From the NCBI GenBank assembly GCA_021604605.1, contig BQJH01000141.1:1-7743 (forward strand): a stretch of 7,743 nucleotides of DNA, given 5' to 3'. Each line of letters opens with the position of its first letter. Position 1 is the first letter of the stretch. Shown here one piece after another: positions 1 to 5,585 of the stretch. The notes under the pieces are model-generated. The model did not search any database. It was not told the DNA's origin and saw only the letters and a program-made list of their open reading frames with translations. Position numbers and translations under genes: made by a program. This DNA is from Hyphococcus sp. GTDB taxonomy: Bacteria; Pseudomonadota; Alphaproteobacteria; Caulobacterales; Parvularculaceae.

Positions 1-285
1 GCTGCCTGTAAAGCCATAATCGCCAAGGCGCGCGTTATAGCCCTCTCCCGCAATGCCTTCACTGGCGCCAAGCACCGTGGCAAATTCCGGCGAGACAGTC
101 AGGACCTCCTTCGCATGACGGGCCGCTGTCTCATTTAATACATCCCCCGGATTTTCGGCGGCAGGCTCTTCCACTACAACCGACACCTCCGACGTAGGGG
201 TTTCAGATTTCTGATCCTTACCACAACCACTAAGCGCAACAGCGCCAAGCAAAGCGAAAAAAATCTGCTCGTGAGTGGGTTTCAT
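1..285 (-). CDS. Lipoprotein, DUF885-like (5' part only)
   Basis: This is the first 95 codons of a gene that continues past the left edge. The N-terminus has a short basic/polar start, a hydrophobic stretch (FFALLGAVAL) and a lipobox LSGC with Cys21, so a signal-peptidase II lipoprotein is expected. A low-complexity acidic Pro/Thr/Ser/Glu tether follows to about residue 50. The globular part then begins with ETAARHAKEVL, SPEFATVLGASEGIAGEGYN and ARLGDYGF. The SPE-AT-LG pattern followed by YNARLGDYG resembles the start of DUF885 proteins, a family of uncharacterised, often lipid-anchored, putative metallopeptidase-like proteins. The catalytic part, if any, is outside the window, so this assignment is tentative. 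ATG at 285 is preferred over the in-frame ATG at 294, because AAGGGG (295-300) lies 9 nt before the former and abuts the latter. The gene is separated from pnp by a strong terminator, so it probably has its own promoter. Confidence 0.75.
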   Translation of the reverse strand, partial: MKPTHEQIFFALLGAVALSGCGKDQKSETPTSEVSVVVEEPAAENPGDVLNETAARHAKEVLTVSPEFATVLGASEGIAGEGYNARLGDYGFTGS

Positions 286-365
286 GATCCGCATCCCCTT
301 CAAAAATAAATGCACCATAGCGCTATTTTATCTGGTTTAGGCGGCTACGCCGACCCCTATGGACG

Positions 366-394
366 ATATTGGGGGAATTAACTTTGCCCATCAA
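366..394 (-). promoter_or_regulatory. Weak candidate promoter for the lipoprotein gene
   Basis: On the minus strand TTGATG (389-394) is followed after 17 nt by CAATAT (366-371), between the pnp terminator and the lipoprotein start. The spacing is ideal, but the -10 matches poorly (3 of 6 bases). A promoter is expected here because the upstream terminator isolates the gene. An alternative -10 is TAAAAT nearer the gene, which has no good -35. This is inference from weak motifs. Confidence 0.25.
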
Positions 395-413
395 TTCAGT
401 GGCGTGACGCCAC

Positions 414-445
414 AAAAAACGGGGCTTTGGTTTCCCAAAGCCCCG
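414..445 (-). terminator. Intrinsic terminator after pnp
   Basis: The transcript forms a perfect 11-bp GC-rich stem (arms at 435-445 and 420-430) closed by a GAAA loop (431-434), followed directly by six T residues (419-414). It begins 34 nt after the pnp stop codon. This is a textbook Rho-independent terminator, ending the rpsO-SDR-pnp transcription unit. The plus-strand reading lacks a T-run, so it acts in one direction. Confidence 0.93.
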
Positions 446-478
446 CGCATTATAAGCAAATATACTGAGTTAAACCGG

Positions 479-2605
479 TTAATCGTCGCTTTTTTCGCGC
501 TCGATTTCCTTGCCCGTTTCCTGATCGACGATCTTCATCGACAGGCGAACCTTGCCGCGATCATCAAAGCCAAGAAGCTTTACGAAAACTTCATCGCCTT
601 CTTTGACCACATCCGTAGTTTTCTCTGCCCGGCCTTCAGCCAACTGAGAGATGTGGACGAGACCGTCGCGTGGACCGAAGAAATTGACGAAAGCGCCAAA
701 ATCCATGGTCTTAACAACTGTGCCTTTGTAGATTTCGCCAACTTCAGGCTCTGCCACAATTGAGTGAATCCACTTATACGCCGCTTCGATCTTTTCTTTG
801 TCATTAGAGGCGATCTTGATCAGCCCTTCATCGTCGACATTAATCTTGGCGCCGGTTTCTTCAACAATCTGACGGATCACCTTGCCGCCCGCACCGATAA
901 CATCACGGATCTTGTCTTTGTTGATCTGCATTGTCTCAATACGCGGTGCATAATCACCAAGGTCTTCGCGGGCGTGATCGAGCGCTTTGCCCATCTCGCC
1001 GAGAATGTGCATCCGGCCCTCTTTCGCCTGACCGAGTGCGATCTCCATGATCTCTCTGGTGATGCCGGCAATCTTGATGTCCATCTGCAGGGACGTAACA
1101 CCTTGATCCGTACCGGCGACCTTAAAGTCCATATCGCCGAGGTGATCTTCATCACCCAGAATGTCAGAAAGCACCGCAAAGCGCTCACCTTCAAGGATAA
1201 GTCCCATGGCGATACCTGCGACTGAGCGCTTCAATGGTACGCCCGCATCCATCAGCGCGAGAGAAGAACCACAGACAGTCGCCATTGAAGACGAGCCATT
1301 GGATTCAGTGATCTCAGACACCAGGCGAATGACGTAAGGGAATTCTTCCTGGGTTGGAATAACCGCCTTCATCGCGCGCCAGGCAAGCTTACCGTGACCG
1401 ATTTCGCGGCGGCCGGTAAAGCCCATACGGCCAACCTCGCCAACCGAGTAAGGCGGGAAGTTATAATGCAAGAGGAACTGTTCTTTGTACGTACCGGCTA
1501 ACGCGTCGATAAATTGCTCATCTTCGCCGGTCCCGAGTGTCGCCACAACAAGCGCCTGTGTTTCACCGCGGGTAAAGAGCGATGAACCATGGGTGCGCGG
1601 CAGGACGCCCGCTTCCGCAACAATTGGACGAACCGTTTTGGTGTCGCGCCCGTCAATGCGCGCGCCTGTATCAAGGATGCCGCCCCGAACGATGTCGGAT
1701 TCGACCTTTTTGAAGGCGCCGCCAACATCAGACTTCGAAGGCGCATCTTCGTTTTCTTCATCGCAAAGCGCTTCAATCGCCTTGTCTTTAGCTTTCGCCA
1801 GCGCTTCCTGACGATCCTGCTTAACAACAAGCTTGTAAGCCGCCTGAACATCGTCCTGAACGAGGGCCTGAACCTTGCCTTCGATTTCCGATTTATCCGG
1901 CGCAGCAAAGTCCCAAGGGTCTTTGGCGCAGGTTTCAGCAAAATCGATGATGAAATTGATCGCGTCTTTCGCCGCATCATGACCAAAGGTCACCGCACCG
2001 AGCATCACTTCTTCTGAAAGCTCTTTGGCTTCTGACTCAACCATCATCACCGCATCGGCCGTGCCCGCCATGACGAGATCGAGATCGGTTTCAGCCATTT
2101 CATCAATCGTCGGGTTCAGAACATAGTCGCCATTGGTGTAACCAACGCGCGCGGCGCCAATCGGACCAAGGAACGGCATGCCAGAAACAGTCAGGGCTGC
2201 AGAAACCGCGATCATCGCAACCACATCCGGGTCGTTTTCAAGATCGTGGCTTAGAACTTGCGCCACAACCAGCACTTCGTTCTTGAAGCCTTTGACGAAC
2301 AACGGACGGATTGGCCGGTCAATCAAACGCGATGTCAGCGTTTCTTTTTCTGTAGGGCGCGCTTCGCGCTTGAAGTAACCGCCCGGCACGCGACCAGCAG
2401 CATAATAACGCTCCTGATAATGAACCGTAAGCGGAAAGAAATCGAAATTTGGGTTGGCTTGCTTTGCGCCGACGACGGTCGCCAGCACGGTGGTTTCGCC
2501 ATAGGTCGCGAGAACCGCGCCATCGGCCTGACGCGCCACACGGCCCGTCTCGAGGGTAAGCGTGCGCCCGCCCCATTCAATCGATTTTTTAGTGATATCA
2601 AACAT
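479..2605 (-). CDS. pnp: Polyribonucleotide nucleotidyltransferase (PNPase)
   Basis: PNPase is the trimeric, phosphorolytic 3'-to-5' exoribonuclease of bacterial RNA decay. It releases nucleoside diphosphates and can add 3' tails in the reverse reaction. The 708-residue length and complete domain order match the family. The first RNase PH-like core is about 10-225, with FPLTVHYQERYYAAGRVPGG near 57-76 and RPIRPLF near 97-103. The helical linker is about 240-305. The second RNase PH core is about 320-535, with GSSS at 437-440 and the metal/catalytic segment GDEDHLGDMDF at 484-494 (Asp487 and Asp493 match the essential E. coli pair). A KH domain follows at about 555-612 (GAGG loop 571-574), then an S1 domain at about 621-692. 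All expected active-site motifs are present. The upstream ribosome site is only a weak purine run (AAGAGAA). It is transcribed after the SDR gene, 110 nt downstream, with hairpins in between, and ends at a strong terminator. In enterobacteria pnp mRNA is autoregulated through its leader; a hairpin is also visible here. Confidence 0.99.
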   Translation of the reverse strand: MFDITKKSIEWGGRTLTLETGRVARQADGAVLATYGETTVLATVVGAKQANPNFDFFPLTVHYQERYYAAGRVPGGYFKREARPTEKETLTSRLIDRPIRPLFVKGFKNEVLVVAQVLSHDLENDPDVVAMIAVSAALTVSGMPFLGPIGAARVGYTNGDYVLNPTIDEMAETDLDLVMAGTADAVMMVESEAKELSEEVMLGAVTFGHDAAKDAINFIIDFAETCAKDPWDFAAPDKSEIEGKVQALVQDDVQAAYKLVVKQDRQEALAKAKDKAIEALCDEENEDAPSKSDVGGAFKKVESDIVRGGILDTGARIDGRDTKTVRPIVAEAGVLPRTHGSSLFTRGETQALVVATLGTGEDEQFIDALAGTYKEQFLLHYNFPPYSVGEVGRMGFTGRREIGHGKLAWRAMKAVIPTQEEFPYVIRLVSEITESNGSSSMATVCGSSLALMDAGVPLKRSVAGIAMGLILEGERFAVLSDILGDEDHLGDMDFKVAGTDQGVTSLQMDIKIAGITREIMEIALGQAKEGRMHILGEMGKALDHAREDLGDYAPRIETMQINKDKIRDVIGAGGKVIRQIVEETGAKINVDDEGLIKIASNDKEKIEAAYKWIHSIVAEPEVGEIYKGTVVKTMDFGAFVNFFGPRDGLVHISQLAEGRAEKTTDVVKEGDEVFVKLLGFDDRGKVRLSMKIVDQETGKEIEREKSDD

Positions 2606-2631
2606 ATTTTCTCTTTTCTTCTTCGTACAAA

Positions 2632-2654
2632 CGCCAAACGCGGATCGTCTGGCG
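2632..2654 (-). promoter_or_regulatory. Stem-loop in the pnp 5' leader
   Basis: The transcript can form an 8-bp stem (CGCCAGAC with GTTTGGCG, one G-U pair) with a 7-nt loop, ending 26 nt before the pnp ATG. There is no adequate T-run after it, so termination is unlikely. In E. coli an RNase III-cleaved leader stem mediates pnp autoregulation; a similar role here is only an inference. Confidence 0.45.
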
Positions 2655-2680
2655 CGGGGTTAATTTTACAGCCAATAAGC

Positions 2681-2707
2681 AAAACGCCGCCTCAATTCAG
2701 GGCGGCG
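2681..2707 (-). terminator. Terminator-like hairpin after the SDR gene
   Basis: CGCCGCC pairs with GGCGGCG (7 bp, extendable by one pair past a bulge) around a short loop. In the minus-strand direction a TTTT run and then GCTTATT follow. It starts 8 nt after the SDR stop codon and lies between SDR and pnp. The T-run is short, so it may be a partial terminator or processing/stability element that sets the pnp level relative to rpsO-SDR. The plus strand also has CGGTTTTATT after the stem, so it could be bidirectional. Confidence 0.6.
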
Positions 2708-2715
2708 CGGTTTTA

Positions 2716-3477
2716 TTATCTCGGCTGCATTCGGATGGCGCCGTCTATTCTAAAGACTGCGCCGTTGATCATTGTATTGCGGCAAATCTCTAAAGCGAGA
2801 GATGCGTATTCTTCAGGTTTGCCAAGGCGTTTCGGGAACGGCACCATGGCGGCGAGAGCGTCTTGAACTTTCTGCTCCATACCCGCCATCATTGGCGTCC
2901 AGAAAATGCCTGGCGCAATTGTGTTGACACGGATGCCAATGTTCATGAGGTCGCGCGCGACCGGCAACGTCATGCCGACCACGCCAGATTTTGAGGCGCC
3001 GTACGCGGCCTGGCCCATCTGACCTTCATAAGCCGCAACGGAAGCTGTGTTAATGATAACACCGCGCTCACCATCCGCCTGCGGATCGTTCTTTTCCATT
3101 TCAGCCGAAACAAGGCGAATGCAATTAAAAGAACCAACGAGGTTTACGTCGATAACCTTCTTAAAGCTCTCAAGACGGTGCGGTCCATTTTTGCCGATAG
3201 TCTTCTCACCAATCGCAATCCCGGCGCAGTTGACCAGGATGGAAGGCGAACCATGTGCGGCGACAGTTTTTTCAAGAGCTCCCGCAACACTCGCCTCATC
3301 TGAGACATCAACTTTACAAAAAAGGCCGCCAAGCTCTTTAGCTTTTTCATCGCCTTTTTCTACATTCATATCCCAGAGGGCGACTTTTACGCCCTCGCCA
3401 ACTAGCGCTTCAGCTGTAGCCGCGCCTAACCCAGACGCGCCGCCTGTGATAATAGCGGATGTGCCTGAAAATTTCAT
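2716..3477 (-). CDS. SDR dehydrogenase, HSD17B10 / type II 3-hydroxyacyl-CoA dehydrogenase family
   Basis: This is a cytoplasmic short-chain dehydrogenase/reductase of 253 residues. It has the Rossmann glycine motif TGGASGLG (11-18), Asp36 at the end of strand beta-2 (favouring NAD over NADP), NCAG (83-86), Asn112, and the catalytic Ser146, Tyr159 and Lys163 (YGASK). Long stretches (GVIINTASVAAYEGQMGQAAY, ARDL-IGIRV-TIAPG, VPFP-RLG-P-EYA, DGAIRMQP) closely resemble human HSD17B10, the mitochondrial type II 3-hydroxyacyl-CoA dehydrogenase. The likely reaction is NAD-dependent oxidation of short or branched 3-hydroxyacyl-CoA in fatty-acid or isoleucine degradation; the substrate is inferred from the family. 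The start is secure: AAGGAG (3485-3490) lies 7 nt before the ATG. It sits between rpsO and pnp, an unusual place for a beta-oxidation enzyme. In human mitochondria this family member is also a structural subunit of RNase P, but nothing in the sequence shows an RNA role here. Confidence 0.95.
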   Translation of the reverse strand: MKFSGTSAIITGGASGLGAATAEALVGEGVKVALWDMNVEKGDEKAKELGGLFCKVDVSDEASVAGALEKTVAAHGSPSILVNCAGIAIGEKTIGKNGPHRLESFKKVIDVNLVGSFNCIRLVSAEMEKNDPQADGERGVIINTASVAAYEGQMGQAAYGASKSGVVGMTLPVARDLMNIGIRVNTIAPGIFWTPMMAGMEQKVQDALAAMVPFPKRLGKPEEYASLALEICRNTMINGAVFRIDGAIRMQPR

Positions 3478-3492
3478 TTTAGGTCTCCTTGC

Positions 3493-3524
3493 CCGACTGG
3501 TTTCACGGCTTTTTATCCGACTGG
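3493..3524 (-). repeat. Two 8-nt direct repeats upstream of the SDR gene
   Basis: CCAGTCGG occurs twice on the minus strand (3517-3524 and 3493-3500), 24 nt apart start to start, just before the SDR Shine-Dalgarno sequence. They could be a tandem binding site or chance; nothing else supports a function. Confidence 0.3.
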
Positions 3525-3565
3525 CGAGCTATCATTTCGACATTCAACCCCATTCGGCCCAAAGC

Positions 3566-3586
3566 CGCTTATAGCGTCTATAAGCG
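3566..3586 (-). promoter_or_regulatory. Perfect 9-bp dyad between rpsO and the SDR gene
   Basis: CGCTTATAG and CTATAAGCG are perfect inverted repeats separated by 3 nt, about 90 nt upstream of the SDR start and 35 nt after the rpsO stop. As RNA it makes a strong stem that could protect the rpsO 3' end. As DNA it has the shape of a dimeric repressor operator. No T-run follows on either strand (GGCTTTGGG on the minus strand), so it is not a classical terminator. Confidence 0.5.
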
Positions 3587-3620
3587 ACTGTGGTGAGCGG
3601 GCGGAGAATGTCATTCGCCA

Positions 3621-3890
3621 TTAACGGCGCAGACCAAGCTCTTCAATCAGCTTTTTGTAGCGCGCTTCATCGTTACGCTTGACGTAATCAAGAAGACGGC
3701 GACGCTGCGAGACCATTTTCAAAAGGCCCCGGCGTGAGTGATTGTCTTTTTTGTGCTGTTTGAAGTGCTCGGTCAGATTGACGATCCGCTCGGTCAAAAT
3801 AGCGACCTGAACGTCCGGGGAACCCGTATCGTCTTGTTTTGTGGCGAATTTTTTGATGAGTTCAGCCTTACGGCCAACCGTAATAGACAT
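3621..3890 (-). CDS. rpsO: 30S ribosomal protein S15
   Basis: S15 is a primary binder of the central domain of 16S rRNA, where it recognises the helix 20/21/22 three-way junction and nucleates platform assembly. The 89-residue length is the family norm. Recognisable segments are the start MSITVGRKAELI, DTGSPDVQVAILTERI (21-36), HFKQHKKDNHSRRGLL (42-57) and QRRRLLDYVK (62-71). His42, Asp49 and Ser52 correspond to residues that contact the rRNA G-U/G-C motif. The ATG at 3890 is preferred over an upstream TTG (3995), because GGAGA lies 5 nt before the ATG and the extra residues have no family counterpart. A long structured leader precedes the gene. S15 commonly represses its own mRNA through leader structures, so autoregulation is likely. 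It is followed by the SDR gene rather than directly by pnp. Confidence 0.99.
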   Translation of the reverse strand: MSITVGRKAELIKKFATKQDDTGSPDVQVAILTERIVNLTEHFKQHKKDNHSRRGLLKMVSQRRRLLDYVKRNDEARYKKLIEELGLRR

Positions 3891-3895
3891 AGTCT

Positions 3896-3999
3896 TCTCC
3901 GCGACGTCCCTAATGTTTCCGGCCTTGCCGGGACGCCGTCCAGCAAGGTCGCTTAATTTCGAGCGGCTTATGGGGGAAAAGCCCTCGAATGGCAAGGCC
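3896..3999 (-). promoter_or_regulatory. Structured rpsO leader, candidate S15 autoregulatory element
   Basis: In transcript order the leader contains segment A, GGCCTTGCC (3999-3991). A hairpin follows with stem TTCGAG+GGCTT against AAGCC+CTCGAA (3989-3958, 11 bp with one bulged G). Next is segment B, CCTTGC (3948-3943), then a small GGAC/GTCC hairpin (3941-3931), then segment C, GGCAAGGCC (3929-3921). C is perfectly complementary to A over 9 nt and to B over 6 nt. A-C pairing encloses the two hairpins as a three-way junction. B-C pairing instead extends the small hairpin to 10 bp. The Shine-Dalgarno GGAGA (3896-3900) lies about 20 nt after C. S15 binds three-way junctions in rRNA and in several known rpsO leaders, so translational feedback is a reasonable inference. 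A weak GCTAGACC box (4005-4012) just upstream could be a -10. Confidence 0.6.
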
Positions 4000-4015
4000 T
4001 TTGGGGTCTAGCCTG

Positions 4016-4720
4016 TTACCACGGCTGCCTGATTTTCGATGGATCTTTAATCAGCGCTTCCAGACTATCCGTCATAAAAGTCGGCGCGTTGCGGCCCACG
4101 CTATTGACCTTGAAGACCTGCCCATCCGGGAGGTCAAAATCCAGTATGCTCGCCGCCTGCCTCGAAACCCCAAGGGCATTCGGGTCTGGCGTGTAATTCA
4201 CCTGCGCGATAACGCCAGGCTCAATTGCCATCAACAAGGCGGCGGCATCGTAAAAGAAGTAGCCAAGATCAAAAAGAAAATTCGCCACACCGACGCCGCC
4301 CTCAAGATAAACCTTTGTGGCGATGATGCCGTTGCCATTATCGAGCAGCCCAGCGAAAGACAATCTGGTTTGAGTGAGGTTAAAGGTATTGATTTGAGCT
4401 AAAGTGACGCCCGTTCCATTAAAGTAGGCAAACGGTCCCACCAGCTTACACGCGGCAGCGACGCCAGCGCCCTCACACTCGCTAAGCGCAATGTAGGCAG
4501 AGGCGCCGTCCGCATCCACTTCAATGATCTTGATATTGCCTTCAATCTCGCTTGCAAAAGTTGCGGGAACGTCGAGCTCTTGAAAAAGCGAAATCATGTC
4601 CTCCGCGCTAATCGACACCATCACCTGAATTGCTTGCGGTTGTGACAATTGCGAATTTTGCGCGGAAGCGGAAACGGTCGCGGCTGCAAAGGCTGCAACC
4701 ATAGATAGGATGAACTTCAT
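4016..4720 (-). CDS. Secreted YbjN-like protein
   Basis: This is a 234-residue protein with a clear signal peptide (MKFILSMVAAFAAATVSASA, probable cleavage after Ala20), so it should be exported to the periplasm. The region 35-165 looks like a YbjN domain. It has SAEDMISLFQELDVPATF, a CEGAG...C pair (Cys82, Cys91, possibly a disulfide), then AQINTFNLTQTRLSFAGLLDNGNG and a KVYLEGGV segment. The IN-FN...LD-G...L-GGV pattern is what suggests the family. YbjN relatives in E. coli affect stress and motility phenotypes, but no biochemical role is established. About 65 residues follow the domain, without a recognised motif. The start is supported by GAGGGG 6 nt before the ATG. It lies 72 nt after the six-TM gene and 125 nt before rpsO on the same strand; no terminator with a T-run separates it from rpsO, so readthrough is possible. 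Confidence 0.85.
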   Translation of the reverse strand: MKFILSMVAAFAAATVSASAQNSQLSQPQAIQVMVSISAEDMISLFQELDVPATFASEIEGNIKIIEVDADGASAYIALSECEGAGVAAACKLVGPFAYFNGTGVTLAQINTFNLTQTRLSFAGLLDNGNGIIATKVYLEGGVGVANFLFDLGYFFYDAAALLMAIEPGVIAQVNYTPDPNALGVSRQAASILDFDLPDGQVFKVNSVGRNAPTFMTDSLEALIKDPSKIRQPW

Positions 4721-4792
4721 TTTATACCCCTCAGTATTTGAAGCGCAGACTAAGCGAGAAATAGAGAGGAGTCTTCCCCAGCCACTCAGGAG

Positions 4793-5482
4793 TTACGCAG
4801 AAACCCGCACCCCGCGCCCAAATAACGCCGCCAACCCAATAATAATATGCCAGAGATATCCCAGCATCATGGCAAGCCCGCCAGTCTGCATATTATCCCA
4901 ATGCGGTCCCGCAAGACCTGTCAGATAAAGCGTGATCGCGGCGATGGCGATTATTTGACCGATCACGCCCAACCATCTTGAATGAACGTATCCATGCAGC
5001 ATACGAGATGACAGGACGCCCATCGCGAGAAACATCCCAAACATGGCCGGCGTAAAGAAAAGGATCGCGAGTTGGTGCGCATCTCCGGCTTTCTTCAGCA
5101 ATGCCGCATCAGCAGGGTTGTTCATGCTTCTCAGGGCAGCCTCATAAACAACGAACCCGTCAATTACCAAGGCAATTGCAAATAGGCCAAAACCTGTTGC
5201 TGCTATAAAAGCTGCGATACGGCCAACCCTCTCATGCCCGGCTTTTGCAAGCGCTTCACCATGGCGCCAATAGGCGAAGACGACCAACACCACAGCGACA
5301 AGACCGAGCACATGAGCAATTGGCCAGGCTGCCCCGGCGCTGGCGGCCAGCTTGATCAACTCTTCAGAATTCGCCGGCGGAAAAGCAATATCCTCCGGCT
5401 TTTTTGCAACGACAGGTGCAATGCGCCCAATGAATAATATGCCGGCCAAGCTCATGGCGGCGCCCGCAAATCTTAGCGTCAT
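4793..5482 (-). CDS. Six-helix integral membrane protein, function unknown
   Basis: I do not recognise a characterised family. The 229 residues contain about six hydrophobic segments (roughly 4-24, 52-72, 88-114, 137-160, 168-190 and 201-222), predicting an inner-membrane protein. Between helices 1 and 2 is a polar loop (KKPEDIAFPPANSEELIKLAA). Histidines occur at or near several helix ends (His57, His74, His83, His136, His163, His167, His194, His212), with a WHIIIGL segment in the last helix. DUF4386-like or other small multi-spanning proteins are possible matches, but I cannot establish one. The start is well supported by GGAGGAG 5 nt before the ATG. It follows the LytTR regulator by 103 nt on the same strand, so it may be a partner or target of that regulator. 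That is inference from position only. Confidence 0.85.
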   Translation of the reverse strand: MTLRFAGAAMSLAGILFIGRIAPVVAKKPEDIAFPPANSEELIKLAASAGAAWPIAHVLGLVAVVLVVFAYWRHGEALAKAGHERVGRIAAFIAATGFGLFAIALVIDGFVVYEAALRSMNNPADAALLKKAGDAHQLAILFFTPAMFGMFLAMGVLSSRMLHGYVHSRWLGVIGQIIAIAAITLYLTGLAGPHWDNMQTGGLAMMLGYLWHIIIGLAALFGRGVRVSA

Positions 5483-5558
5483 GTCAACTCCTCCTTCATC
5501 CGACGCGACGAAGGCTGAAGAGAAAGACGCTTAATATCAAAGGCTTTGGGACGAATGT

Positions 5559-5582
5559 GCGCCAGCCGGGACGGGCTGACGC
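5559..5582 (-). promoter_or_regulatory. Stem-loop directly after the LytTR gene
   Basis: GCGTCAGCC pairs with GGCTGGCGC (9 bp including one G-U) around a 6-nt loop, starting 3 nt after the stop codon. No T-run follows, so it is more likely an mRNA 3'-end stabiliser, processing site or partial attenuator than a full intrinsic terminator. Confidence 0.5.
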
Positions 5583-5585
5583 TTT

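Noticed and set aside
286..294. Earlier ATG (294) for the lipoprotein gene
   Set aside because: The AAGGGG ribosome site abuts this codon with no spacer, whereas it is 9 nt from the ATG at 285.
359..763. Plus-strand open frames across pnp and other genes
   Set aside because: They lie antisense to well-identified minus-strand genes, have no recognisable protein features, and arise from codon-bias shadowing.
3478..3565. A promoter for the SDR gene
   Set aside because: TTGAAT and GATAAA motifs occur but no pair has acceptable spacing and match; not enough to call.
3621..3995. A 35-residue N-terminal extension of S15
   Set aside because: It would start at a TTG inside the structured leader, has no family counterpart and no suitable ribosome site. 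The ATG at 3890 has a good Shine-Dalgarno sequence and gives the normal 89 residues.
4721..4792. Terminator or promoter between the six-TM gene and the YbjN-like gene
   Set aside because: Only short imperfect repeats were found, with no T-run and no convincing -35/-10 pair; the two genes may simply be co-transcribed.
5559..5582. Stem-loop after the LytTR gene as an intrinsic terminator
   Set aside because: The stem is good but no T-run follows in the direction of transcription, so it was kept only as a stem-loop.
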